A DNA stretch of 64,000 nt from UBA2970 sp965221075 (GTDB taxonomy: Bacteria > Verrucomicrobiota > Verrucomicrobiia > Limisphaerales > AAA164-E04): positions 3,224,001 through 3,288,000 of the forward strand of contig OZ244865.1 of the NCBI GenBank assembly GCA_965221075.1, in the 5' to 3' direction. Positions 8,487 through 20,084 of the stretch are shown here, piece after piece. Every line of letters begins with the position of its first letter. Positions within the stretch are counted from its first letter, which is position 1. The position numbers and the translations under genes are program-made. The notes below the pieces were generated by a model. The model saw only the letters and a program-made list of their open reading frames with translations. It made no database searches and was not told where the DNA came from.

Positions 8487-10022
8487 CTATGCCTGCCCCA
8501 GCGACCATGAAACCCGGTCCGCCACAAACTGGGCGAACGGCCCTATATCCTGATCAACGCTGGCGCTTTCAAGCGCCTCCAGATAGACGCCTCGGTCCTC
8601 GACCCGGATGACGGTCCAAGGATAGCCGCCGGAGGCCAGCATCGCGTTCATGGCAAAGCGCGCCATGCGCCCGTTGCCGTCCGGATAGGGGTGGATGTAG
8701 CCGAGAAGCCAGTGCCCGAGCACGGCGCGAACGGAAGGCTCGCTTTCGGTTTCCAGCAGATCGAACAGGGCCGGCATGGCGTCTCGGACCGCCTCGCAGC
8801 GCGGCGGCACATGCCGCGATCCCCGCAGAAAAACGGAATCGCTGCGGTAGCCCGCCAGAGCGGAAGCCGCCATAAGGCCGGCGGCAACGAAAGGCTGGAA
8901 CAGCTCGCGGTACCAGTCGCGGTGGGACTTGCGGACCAGAGAGCCGGGTTCGCCGCCGCCAACGATCTCGCCGACTGCCGACCGCACAAGCTGGAAAGCC
9001 TGCCAGTAGCCTCGTGCGGCCATCGCATCGCGGCTCTTCCGATCGGCGACGTGACTGCCTGGATCCCAGTTGCCCGTGCGTACCCGGTCGATCAGCTCAG
9101 GCGTGACGCGGTATCCCTCGATCGAGAGCGAGTGGTAGGCATCGTTCCGATAGATACCGTCGACGAAGGACAGAAAGGCCTTGGTATCCCTGGGCAGCCC
9201 GGGTGGCTCGGGAAATGCTGCAATCACAGGCTCCCGCATCGTCTTCCACAGCGATTGCAGGCGGCCGACAATCGGCGCCTGCGACGGGCTCAGAACGCCA
9301 ACCGCTTGTTCCGGTGCAAACGGATCGGCTGCGCGGACATCGTAGCCGGCGCGTTTCATGACGCTCAGGATCTCGTCAGCCATGTCTCCCCTGCCGATCC
9401 GGCGGAAGGCTCCTGCCAGTCGACCGGCGATCACCGAACGACCGCCGTCAAGCAGACGCCCGAGCATGTCGGCCGCATCGCGTATTCCCCAGAGCACGAC
9501 CTGCGCTTCGACCCGGTGCCGGACAAAGAAAGACTCCGGTACACGCATCAATGCCGCCTCGGGCACAAGCAGCCTCAGACCGTCCTGCTCCGTCCGGTCG
9601 GCGTCCGGCGGCGTGTCATTGTGCCTGAGGTCGTACAAGGACGTGCCGAACAGCAGTTCGACGGTGTTGTTGGCGCCCTTGGGCGAGTAGACAGCGATCT
9701 GCTGCGGGATGACGGTGCTGTTCGCGTGGAGCAGCAACGACTGCTCCGGGGACAGGTGCCAGTCCGGCCCGAAACGGGCCGAACAATAGGCCGCACAGAA
9801 CTCCCAGAAGGAAGCGAACCAAGGCGTCGCATCGCGCGGATCGGCATCCGGGCTGCAGGAGATCAGCCAGCCCTTCATCGCCTCGCGCAGGAAGCCGTTC
9901 CTGACCAGCCGCTCGCGGTGGACACGCGTCAGCTCGCCTGAACGGAAGACCCTCCGCCCCCGGCCCTGGAGCTTCTGGAGCTGCGACAGCGACGCTGAGA
10001 GCTTCTCGTTCGGCGAGGCCAT
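8487..10022 (-). CDS. Fic-domain protein (probable AMP transferase) with intramolecular inhibitory motif
   Basis: A 511-residue protein. Its N-terminus (about residues 1-60, with FRSGELTRVHRERLVRNGFL) looks like the winged-helix domain of AbiEi-type antitoxins. The C-terminal half is a Fic domain with the complete catalytic motif HPYPDGNGRMAR (residues 444-455), which in the family transfers AMP from ATP to a target hydroxyl. The inhibitory (S/T)xxxE(G/N) motif is present upstream in the same chain (S298 to G303, SLSIEG), so this is a class II, self-inhibited Fic protein. Lower GC and different codon use from its neighbours suggest horizontal transfer. It has its own promoter and no partner gene. 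The target is unknown. Confidence 0.88.
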   Translation of the reverse strand: MASPNEKLSASLSQLQKLQGRGRRVFRSGELTRVHRERLVRNGFLREAMKGWLISCSPDADPRDATPWFASFWEFCAAYCSARFGPDWHLSPEQSLLLHANSTVIPQQIAVYSPKGANNTVELLFGTSLYDLRHNDTPPDADRTEQDGLRLLVPEAALMRVPESFFVRHRVEAQVVLWGIRDAADMLGRLLDGGRSVIAGRLAGAFRRIGRGDMADEILSVMKRAGYDVRAADPFAPEQAVGVLSPSQAPIVGRLQSLWKTMREPVIAAFPEPPGLPRDTKAFLSFVDGIYRNDAYHSLSIEGYRVTPELIDRVRTGNWDPGSHVADRKSRDAMAARGYWQAFQLVRSAVGEIVGGGEPGSLVRKSHRDWYRELFQPFVAAGLMAASALAGYRSDSVFLRGSRHVPPRCEAVRDAMPALFDLLETESEPSVRAVLGHWLLGYIHPYPDGNGRMARFAMNAMLASGGYPWTVIRVEDRGVYLEALESASVDQDIGPFAQFVADRVSWSLGQA

Positions 10023-10071
10023 GCCGGACTATCTCCGCACTCTTGCAAGTTTTACGCGCTGCACCGTTGCC

Positions 10072-10101
10072 AGTATATTGTGCCGTAGCAGGCCAAGTCA
10101 A
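10072..10101 (-). promoter_or_regulatory. Sigma-70-type promoter of the Fic gene
   Basis: On the minus strand TTGACT (10101-10096) and TATACT (10077-10072) are separated by 18 bp, about 50 bp upstream of the Fic start codon. The match to the bacterial housekeeping consensus is close and stands out in this GC-rich DNA. Confidence 0.6.
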
Positions 10102-11086
10102 CTATGCTCCATCTGTGCCGGGAACTGCGGTGCGGGGGAGACTCTCTTCTGCCGCGAGGCGATGCCGGCTGCTTGTTTCCGGGACAAGCCGGGAAAAGGA
10201 ATAGCGTCCCGGCTGCATTCCTGAGAGAGGCTCCATCCGGAGCCGTAGGCCATCCGGCGCTGCAGAGAGAAGCCGCACCCCTCGCGGCAGACGCCAGCCG
10301 ATAATGGTCCCGCTTCCGGCGGCTTCGGAGCACTGGGCCGCTTCGCTGTCCCACCGCGGCTATTCGAGCAGGGCTCAGGCCGCCAAGCTCCTTCCGTGCT
10401 GTCCGAAGGGCCCTTGCCGTCTCTCCTCCGCTGCGCTCCAGCCCTTCATCGGGGCCTGATGCTCCCTGGTCCGGCAGCTGTTCCCTTGGAAGTCGACGAT
10501 GCGTCGGCGATGCGCCAGGAGATCGAGCGAGGCCGCCTTCTATTTCCTCGTCTCCAGGCACCCAGCCCCTGGCCCCGAAGCCCTTGTCCGCGGCAGGATC
10601 GTCGAAGCCCGCTCGGGACGGGCGCTGATCGGCTGTAGGAAGAGCGCCGCTCCATCCCGGCTCAAGGGCAGGCTGATCGCCAGGCGCGCGCTACCGGCTC
10701 CAGGAAAGGCTCCTGGAAGACGAGATGCCCGGATCGTCCCGCGAAGCCGCGCTCGTGCAGGCTCTCGATTGGCCCTTCCGCCGCCATCAGCCAAGCCGAA
10801 GCAGGGCTGCGGCGAGTCCCTGGACTGTGCGGTTCCGAGCGCTGCGGGGAACTGGCGGGGGCCTCCCATGCGGCCTTGCCCGCCAGTCCCAGCCTGGACG
10901 GACCCTGAACGGGTTCTGTCGATCCCCAGGCAGCCGGGATCCGGTTTCCGGCCTGCTTCCTGGACGGCGCGCTTCGCCCTGCTGCCGTTCGAGGCGGACG
11001 GCGGGCCGAGAGACCGGCGGGACGGAAGAGGAACAAGGCCCCGGACAGGCGGCCTGATCCGGCCCGGAGGCCCCCCGGGAGGAGGT
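10102..11086. other. Gene-free stretch, probably pseudogene remains
   Basis: About 1 kb between the Fic promoter and the 3' end of rpoD. Open frames on both strands lack family motifs. On the minus strand around 10380-10540 one frame reads like the end of a degraded protein (AHRRRIVDFQGNSCRTREH) and contains stops, but I could not assign it. It may be an old insertion-sequence or gene remnant associated with arrival of the Fic gene. Confidence 0.35.
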
Positions 11087-14053
<2,967 letters not shown>

Positions 14054-14227
14054 CGGGCAAGGTCGGAGAACGGGCGGAGGCCCACGCCGGGATCCGGAAC
14101 CAGGGAGGGGCCCCTTCGGGGACCCGGCGAAGGACCCGCAACCTATAGCCTCCCGGAGGCCCCGGATCAATGGAAAAAGGAGCCAGGACCGGCGGATGCC
14201 GGAGCGTCCCCCGGGCCGTTCCGTTCC

Positions 14228-14255
14228 TTGACAGGCCCCCCGGGCCCCCTAGACT
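14228..14255 (+). promoter_or_regulatory. Probable sigma-70 promoter of kamA
   Basis: TTGACA (14228-14233) and TAGACT (14250-14255) are separated by 16 bp. The kamA ATG at 14268 lies only about 12 bp after the -10 box, so a transcript from here would be nearly leaderless. A divergent rpoD promoter should also lie in this 214-bp gap, but I could not place it. Confidence 0.45.
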
Positions 14256-14267
14256 CCGCTCCCAGCG

Positions 14268-15452
14268 ATGTTGGACACCATTGCGGAGGAGCCGGCGCCG
14301 GTTCCGTCGCTTCGGTCGGCGCCGAAAGACCTCCGCGACTTCCTCCCGGCGGGCAAGGGGAGCTGGGAGGAGGTTCCCGATCCGGAGTGGAACGACTGGA
14401 AGTGGCAGCTGCGCCACCGGATCACCGCCCTGGAGCAGATCGAGGCCCGGATGCCCCGGCTCAGGCCCGAGGAGCGCAGCGGCATCCTCTTCGCCCGCCG
14501 GAAGCTCTCCCTGGCCATCACCCCCTTCTTCTTCAACCTGATCGACGGCGAGGACACGGGCTGCCCCATCCGCCGCCAGGTGATCCCCCTGGCCGACGAG
14601 GCCCGCCAGGACGGCCAGGAGATGATCGACCCCTGCGCCGAGGACGGCTCCTCGCCGGTGCCGGGCATCGTCCACCGCTATCCCGACCGGATCCTCTTCC
14701 TGGTGACCGACCGGTGCGCCGCCTACTGCCGCTACTGCACCCGGTCCCGCATGGTGAGCAACGCCACCGGCTACGACTTCCATCCGCAGCTCGAGCGCCA
14801 GATCGCCTACGTGGAGGGGAACCCCCGGATCCGGGACGTGCTGCTCAGCGGAGGAGATCCCCTCCTGCTGGGCGACGACAAGCTGGACACCCTCCTGGGC
14901 CGGCTCCACCGCATCCCGCACGTGGAATTCCTGCGCATCGGCACCCGCATCCCCCTGTTCCTGCCCCAGCGGATCACCCCGGGGCTCTGCGAGGTCCTGC
15001 GCCGCTACCCCCCCCTCTTCGTCAGCATCCACTGCAACCATCCCGCCGAGCTGACCCTGGAGGTCCGCCAGGGGCTCGACCGCCTGGCCGAGGCGGGGAT
15101 CCCCCTGGGCAACCAGTCGGTGCTGCTGCGCGGCGTCAACGACAGCGTCGGGATCATGAAGGCGCTGGTCCACAAGCTGCTCCGGTGCCGGGTGCGTCCC
15201 TACTACCTCTACCAGTGCGACCTGATCCGGGGCTCGGCCCACCTGCGCACCCCGGTATCCAAGGGGATCGAGATCATCCGCGGGCTCAGGGGGCACACCA
15301 CCGGCTACGCCGTGCCCCAGTTCGTGATCGACGCTCCCGGCGGGGGCGGCAAGGTGCCGGTCAACCCCGACTGGGTGGTGCGCCACGACGAGGACTCGAT
15401 CGTGGTGCGCAACTACCAGGGCCGCGCCTTCGAGTACCCGGAGAGGCCCTGA
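14268..15452 (+). CDS. kamA: KamA-family radical SAM aminomutase
   Basis: A 394-residue protein of the lysine 2,3-aminomutase family. The radical SAM cluster ligands C150, C154 and C157 lie in DRCAAYCRYCTRSR. The PLP-binding lysine is in the C-terminal APGGGGKVPVNPDW segment, and GGDPLLL matches the family's SAM-contact region. The enzyme interconverts L-alpha-lysine and L-beta-lysine, or modifies the elongation factor P lysine in the EpmB subgroup. The length is closer to free-lysine mutases than to the shorter EpmB, but no efp or epmA gene is nearby to decide. The nth reading frame follows immediately downstream. Confidence 0.9.
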   Translation: MLDTIAEEPAPVPSLRSAPKDLRDFLPAGKGSWEEVPDPEWNDWKWQLRHRITALEQIEARMPRLRPEERSGILFARRKLSLAITPFFFNLIDGEDTGCPIRRQVIPLADEARQDGQEMIDPCAEDGSSPVPGIVHRYPDRILFLVTDRCAAYCRYCTRSRMVSNATGYDFHPQLERQIAYVEGNPRIRDVLLSGGDPLLLGDDKLDTLLGRLHRIPHVEFLRIGTRIPLFLPQRITPGLCEVLRRYPPLFVSIHCNHPAELTLEVRQGLDRLAEAGIPLGNQSVLLRGVNDSVGIMKALVHKLLRCRVRPYYLYQCDLIRGSAHLRTPVSKGIEIIRGLRGHTTGYAVPQFVIDAPGGGGKVPVNPDWVVRHDEDSIVVRNYQGRAFEYPERP

Positions 15453-16150
15453 GAGCCCGGAATCCGTCCCCCGCCCCCGCCTCCCGGGAGTCCCGCAGGG
15501 CCCGCCGCCGGCGCGCCGGGGAGATCTTCGACGCCCTGGAGGCCGCCTATCCCGGGGCCCGCTGCGAGCTCGATCACCGCTCGGCCCTCGAGCTGCTGGT
15601 CGCCACCATCCTCTCGGCCCAGTGCTCCGACCGGCAGGTCAACAAGGCCACCCCGGAGCTCTTCGCCCGCTTCCCCTCCGCCGGGAGCTACGCCCGGGCC
15701 TCCCTGGAGGAGCTCGAGGGCCTGCTGCGCAGCATCGGCCTCTTCCGCAGCAAGGCCCGCAGCCTCAAGGCCCTGGGCGCCCGGCTGGAGGCCGACCACG
15801 GGGGGGAGGTGCCCCGCACCATGGAGGAGCTGGTGTCCCTTCCCGGCGTGGGGCGCAAGACCGCCAACGTGGTGATGGGCGCCGCCTTCGGCCTGGCCTC
15901 GGGAGTGGTGGTCGACACCCATGTGGCCCGGCTCTCCGGCAGGCTGGGCCTGAGCCGGGAGAGGCGCCCGGAGCGGATCGAGGAGGACCTGCGTGACCTG
16001 CTCCCCGCCTCCCGCTGGATCCAGGCCAGCCACCTGCTGATCCGGCACGGCAGGCAGCGCTGCCGCGCCCGCCGTCCCGGCTGCCGGGGATGCGAGCTGG
16101 GCCGGCTGTGCCCCTCGAAGGAGGGGGATGTGCGTGCGGATGCCCATTGA
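15449..16150 (+). CDS. nth: Endonuclease III (DNA glycosylase/AP lyase)
   Basis: A base-excision repair enzyme that removes oxidised pyrimidines and cuts the abasic site. The helix-hairpin-helix LPGVGRKTANVV carries the catalytic lysine, and VVDTHVARLSGRLGL carries the catalytic aspartate. The C-terminal iron-sulfur signature is C-X6-C-X2-C-X5-C (CRARRPGCRGCELGRLC). No ATG, GTG or TTG lies in frame before the conserved core. The best candidate start is the CTG at 15449, which overlaps the kamA stop by 4 bp behind GGAGAGG; this gives 233 residues against about 211 for E. coli Nth. The start is uncertain, but the identity is not. Confidence 0.88.
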   Translation: MRARNPSPAPASRESRRARRRRAGEIFDALEAAYPGARCELDHRSALELLVATILSAQCSDRQVNKATPELFARFPSAGSYARASLEELEGLLRSIGLFRSKARSLKALGARLEADHGGEVPRTMEELVSLPGVGRKTANVVMGAAFGLASGVVVDTHVARLSGRLGLSRERRPERIEEDLRDLLPASRWIQASHLLIRHGRQRCRARRPGCRGCELGRLCPSKEGDVRADAH

Positions 16151-16264
16151 TCCAGGGGCCCCGGGCCGCTCCGATCCCCGTGCCCTGCGGAATCGCGCCC
16201 GGGAAGAATGGGGCTTGAGTCCGGCCCCCTTCCCTGGTAGCCAGGCCCGCAGCCTCCGCCGCGG

Positions 16265-17233
16265 ATGAGACAGACGGCAGCCATCGCCATCAACGCCTTC
16301 ATGGAGCTGCTCCGGCAGCCCGTGTTCCTGCTGATACTGGCCGCCTCCTCCTGCTTCTCGGTGTTCCTGTCGATGGTCCCCTACTTCGCCTTCGGGGACG
16401 ACGACCGGCTGGTCAAGGAGAGCGTGCTGGCCTCGATGCTCCTGACCGGCCTGTTCGTCTCGGCGATCTGCGCCTCCTCCTCCCTGGCCCGGGAGATCCG
16501 CTCCGGGACGGTGCTGGCGGTGCTGGCCAAGCCGGTGGGGCGCGTCCGCTTCCTGCTGGCCAAGTACCTGGGCCTGGCCGGAGCCCTGGCGGTGCTCACC
16601 TACGCCAACACGGTGAGCGCCCTGCTGGCCGGCCGCATGGCCTACACCGCCTACGGCGAGCCCGACCAGCGCGCCCTCCTGATCTACCTGGGGGCGGTGG
16701 CCCTGGCCTTCCTGGCGGGCGGCTTCTCCAACTACTTCCTGCACCGCCCCTTCGTCTCCGACGCCACCCTGCTCACCGCCCTGCTCACCACCGTGGCCTT
16801 CGCGGCGATCGTGCAGCTTCCCAGGCCCGAGGGCTCCATGTTCGAGGACCACATCGGGGTGGACTGGCGGCTGGCCAGGGCCGCGGCGCTGATCCTCCTG
16901 GCCTTCCTGATCTTCTCGGCGCTGGCCCTGGCCTGCTCCACCCGGCTGGACCTGGTGGCCACCCTGTCGATCTGCTCCGGGGTCTTCCTGCTGGGCCTGG
17001 TGAGCGACCACTTCTTCGGCAGGATGGCCGAGGAGGGGGTCTGGTGGGCGGCGGTCCTGTACGCGGCCATCCCCAACTGGCAGCTCTTCTGGATGCCCGG
17101 CGCACTGGAGCCCGGGAAGAGCATTCCCTGGAGCTACGTGGGCCTGGTCGCCCTCTACGCCCTCCTCCATCTGGGGGCCCTCCTCGCCCTGGCGGCGGCG
17201 CTCTTCCAGGATCGCGAGCCGGGCCGCAGCTGA
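16265..17233 (+). CDS. ABC-2-type transporter permease subunit
   Basis: A 322-residue integral membrane protein with about six hydrophobic helices. The N-terminus (NAFMELLRQPVFLLILAASS) and the segment LAREIRSGTVLAVLAKPVGR are typical of ABC-2-type permeases of the NosY/GldF kind. It heads a run of eight genes, of which the sixth is a matching ATPase and the seventh a second permease; the two permeases probably share that ATPase. Only 15 bp separate it from the next gene. The cargo is unknown. Confidence 0.82.
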   Translation: MRQTAAIAINAFMELLRQPVFLLILAASSCFSVFLSMVPYFAFGDDDRLVKESVLASMLLTGLFVSAICASSSLAREIRSGTVLAVLAKPVGRVRFLLAKYLGLAGALAVLTYANTVSALLAGRMAYTAYGEPDQRALLIYLGAVALAFLAGGFSNYFLHRPFVSDATLLTALLTTVAFAAIVQLPRPEGSMFEDHIGVDWRLARAAALILLAFLIFSALALACSTRLDLVATLSICSGVFLLGLVSDHFFGRMAEEGVWWAAVLYAAIPNWQLFWMPGALEPGKSIPWSYVGLVALYALLHLGALLALAAALFQDREPGRS

Positions 17234-17248
17234 CGACAAGCCGGACCC

Positions 17249-19114
17249 ATGGAAAAGACCATCGCCCGCCTGGGATTCATCGGCCTCTCCCTGCTCATGG
17301 CCGCGGCGCTGGCCTCGGCCTGGCTCGCCCTGTCGGCCGGGATGGCCTCGGCCCTGGGGGCCGCCGCCTGGACCGGGCTGGGCTTCCTGGTCTCGCTCCT
17401 GGCCTGGATGCGCGTCCAGCTGCAGAACCGGGAGAAGTGGGAGCGGATGGAGAGCCAGGGGGACCTGGGGGAGCGCAGCGGCTCGGCCCTCTTCGAGGAC
17501 GAGGGGGGGGACACCCTGCTGGCGCGGCGCACCCGCCGCCAGTTCGACCGCTACTTCGTGCCCGGGGCCACGGCGCTGCTGTTCCTGGGCCAGGCGCTGG
17601 CGGTGTGGGCGCTCTGGGGCCGGCTGGGGGAGGCCTCCCGGCCCGATCCCGCCCAGGCCGGGCTGGCGATGGCCGCCTTCGCCTCCTTCGCCCTGGTCCT
17701 CTACCTGCTGGGCCGCTACACCGCGGGGATGTCCCGGCTGCGGGAGGGGGAGCTGCTCCGGGCCCCCAGCGCCCACCTGCTGATGGGCTCGGTGGTCAGC
17801 CTGCTGCTGGTGGCGGCGGCGGCGGGCTCCTGGGCCGGAATCCCCGCCCTGGACCTGTGGACGGGGCGGATCCTGCTGGTCCTTCTCGGGCTCTCGGCGG
17901 CCGAGTGCCTGGTCCAGCTGGTGCTGGAGGCCTACCGCCCCCGGGGAAGCCGGGATCCCGGCCGGCCGCTCTACGAGAGCCGCCTGGTGGGGCTCCTGGG
18001 CCAGCCGGGAGGGCTGATCACCACCCTGGCCCAGGCGCTGGACTACCAGTTCGGCTTCCGGGTCTCCGAGACCTGGTTCTACCGCTTCCTGGAGCGCTCC
18101 CTGGCATGGATCCTGCTGCTCCAGGCGGCGATGCTGCTGCTGTTCACCACCTTCGTGATCCTGGAGCCGGGGCAGCAGGGGACGCTGGAGCGCTTCGGCC
18201 GCCAGGTCTCCTCCAGGGGGATCCTCGGACCGGGAATCCACTTCAAGCTGCCCTGGCCCGTCGACCGGGTGCTCCGCCAGCCGGTGGAGACGGTGCGCAC
18301 CCTCTCGGTGGGCTGGATCCCCGACGAGTCCCGGGCCCTCGAGGAGGTCCTGCTGTGGACCGTGCCCCACAACCAGGTGGAGGACAACTTCCTGGTGGCC
18401 AGCAGCGAGGGCCAGAGCGAGGGGGACGAGGCGGTCCCGGTCAACTTCCTGACCGCCTCGATCCCGGTGCAGTACCGCATCGGCGACCTGGAGCAGTGGA
18501 TGTACCGGCACCAGGATCCCGAGGCGCTCCTGGAGTCCATCTGCTACCGGGAGGTGGTGCGCTACCTGGTCAGCGTGGACCTGATCGGCTTCATGTCCAC
18601 GGGCAGGCAGCAGGGGGCCCGGGACCTGGCCCGCTCGATCCAGCGCGCCGCCGACGAGGCGGCCCTGGGGGTGGACGTGCTCTTCGTGGGCCTGCAGGAC
18701 ATCCATCCCCCCATCGGGAACGAGCAGGTCAAGGTGGCCGAGGCCTTCGAGGAGGTGATCGGCGCCTTCCAGGAGAAGGAGACCAGCAAGCTGGCGGCCG
18801 AGGGCGACATGGAGGAGGCGCTCCCCCTGGCCCGGGCCGAGGCCCTGCGCCTGACCAGCGACGCCCGGGCCCGGAGCGCCGAGCGGGTCGAGGCGGCGCG
18901 CTCCTCCGCCAGGCAGTTCGGCCGCTGGATGGACGCCAGCCGCAGCGCTCCCGGAGTCTTCGCCAACCGCAAGTACTACGAGGCCCTCGGGCTCTCGCTG
19001 ACCAACAGCCGCAAGTACGTCGTCGTGCCCCGGACCGCCGAGCAGATCTTCCAGATCGACCTGGAGGACACCATCGCCTACGACCTGCTCCAGGCCCGCC
19101 CCGAGGAGCGATAG
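17249..19114 (+). CDS. SPFH/band-7 membrane protein, HflK-like
   Basis: A 621-residue protein, longer than E. coli HflK (about 420). The first 290 residues hold several transmembrane helices (starting at LGFIGLSLLMAAALASAWLA). The last membrane segment leads into an SPFH domain beginning VILEPGQQGTLERFGRQV and continuing GPGIHFKLPWPVDRVLR. A long helical stretch rich in Glu, Ala and Arg follows, as in stomatin/HflK proteins that form ring-shaped scaffolds. In E. coli HflK and HflC restrain the FtsH protease. No ftsH gene is next to this one, so here the scaffold may instead organise the transporters encoded in the same operon (inference). Confidence 0.85.
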   Translation: MEKTIARLGFIGLSLLMAAALASAWLALSAGMASALGAAAWTGLGFLVSLLAWMRVQLQNREKWERMESQGDLGERSGSALFEDEGGDTLLARRTRRQFDRYFVPGATALLFLGQALAVWALWGRLGEASRPDPAQAGLAMAAFASFALVLYLLGRYTAGMSRLREGELLRAPSAHLLMGSVVSLLLVAAAAGSWAGIPALDLWTGRILLVLLGLSAAECLVQLVLEAYRPRGSRDPGRPLYESRLVGLLGQPGGLITTLAQALDYQFGFRVSETWFYRFLERSLAWILLLQAAMLLLFTTFVILEPGQQGTLERFGRQVSSRGILGPGIHFKLPWPVDRVLRQPVETVRTLSVGWIPDESRALEEVLLWTVPHNQVEDNFLVASSEGQSEGDEAVPVNFLTASIPVQYRIGDLEQWMYRHQDPEALLESICYREVVRYLVSVDLIGFMSTGRQQGARDLARSIQRAADEAALGVDVLFVGLQDIHPPIGNEQVKVAEAFEEVIGAFQEKETSKLAAEGDMEEALPLARAEALRLTSDARARSAERVEAARSSARQFGRWMDASRSAPGVFANRKYYEALGLSLTNSRKYVVVPRTAEQIFQIDLEDTIAYDLLQARPEER

Positions 19115-19127
19115 AAGACCCGATCCG

Positions 19128-20084
19128 ATGAAGAAGCAAACCATCTCCCTGGCCGCGGGGGGCATCCTGGGCCTGGTCTTCCTGTGCCTGCTCTTCGCCT
19201 TCCAGGTGCGGCAGACCGAGGTGGCGGTGGTCACCACCTTCGGGAAGGCCTCCTCGGTCAAGGAGGAGCCGGGGCTCTACTTCCGCCTGCCCTGGCCCAT
19301 CCACCGGATCTACCGCTTCGACAACCGCCTGCGCGACTTCGAGCGCAAGTTCGAGCAGACCACCACCAGCGACGCCCGCACCCTGCTGATCACCGTCTAC
19401 CTGGGGTGGCGGATCGCCGATCCCGGGATCTTCCTCCAGCGCTTCGGCGGGAGCGTCTCCGGCGTCGAGCGCAACCTGGAGAACCTGGTGAGGGACGCCA
19501 AGAACGCGGTGATCGGGCAGCATCCCTTCAGCGACCTGATCAACACCCGGGCCGAGGATCTGAAGTTCGGCGAGATCGAGGGCGAGATGCTCGAGGCGAT
19601 CCGGGGCCCGGCCCGGGAGAACTACGGGATCGAGGTGGAGATGGTGGGGATCAAGCGCCTGGGCCTGCCCGAGTCGATCACCGGCAAGGTCTTCGAGCGC
19701 ATGCGGGAGGAGCGCATGAGGCTGGTCAAGCGCTACCAGGGCGAGGGCGAGGCCCAGGCGATCCGGATCCGGGCCGAGGCCGACCAGGAGCGGCGCGAGA
19801 TCCTGGCCCGGGCCGAGGCCGAGGCGACCATCATGATCGGGGAGGCCGAGGCCGAGGCCGCCCAGTACTACCAGGAGCTGGACAAGGATCCCCAGCTGGC
19901 CAACTACCTGCTGCGCCTGCGCACCCTGACCGAGGCCACCGCCGAGAAGACCACCCTGATCCTCGATCCCTCCACCCCGCCCTTCGACCTGCTGCAGGGG
20001 CTGGGCGGCGCCCTGCCCGGCGCCCCGCCCCCCGAGGCTCCGGAAGCCGCTCCCGGCGAGGCCGGCGCCGCCCCCGCCCGATGA
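19128..20084 (+). CDS. SPFH/band-7 protein, HflC-like
   Basis: A 318-residue protein with a single N-terminal membrane anchor (GGILGLVFLCLLFAFQVRQT) and a band-7 domain (VAVVTTFGKASSVKEEPGLY, FRLPWPIHRIYRFDNRL). A helical region rich in Ala, Glu and Arg contains GEGEAQAIRIRAEADQERRE, the hallmark of HflC and prohibitins. The C-terminus is Pro/Ala-rich. Together with the preceding gene it resembles an HflK/HflC pair. It starts 13 bp after the HflK-like gene, and its stop overlaps the next SPFH gene by 4 bp. Confidence 0.88.
   Translation: MKKQTISLAAGGILGLVFLCLLFAFQVRQTEVAVVTTFGKASSVKEEPGLYFRLPWPIHRIYRFDNRLRDFERKFEQTTTSDARTLLITVYLGWRIADPGIFLQRFGGSVSGVERNLENLVRDAKNAVIGQHPFSDLINTRAEDLKFGEIEGEMLEAIRGPARENYGIEVEMVGIKRLGLPESITGKVFERMREERMRLVKRYQGEGEAQAIRIRAEADQERREILARAEAEATIMIGEAEAEAAQYYQELDKDPQLANYLLRLRTLTEATAEKTTLILDPSTPPFDLLQGLGGALPGAPPPEAPEAAPGEAGAAPAR

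Noticed and set aside
6236..8527. Open frame of 763 codons antisense to amtB
   Set aside because: Amt motifs are unambiguous on the plus strand, and this frame has none.
15413..19261. Open frame of 1282 codons on the minus strand
   Set aside because: Runs antisense to nth, the permease and the HflK-like gene; composition is Gly/Gln/His-rich repeats typical of shadow translation, with no domain motif.
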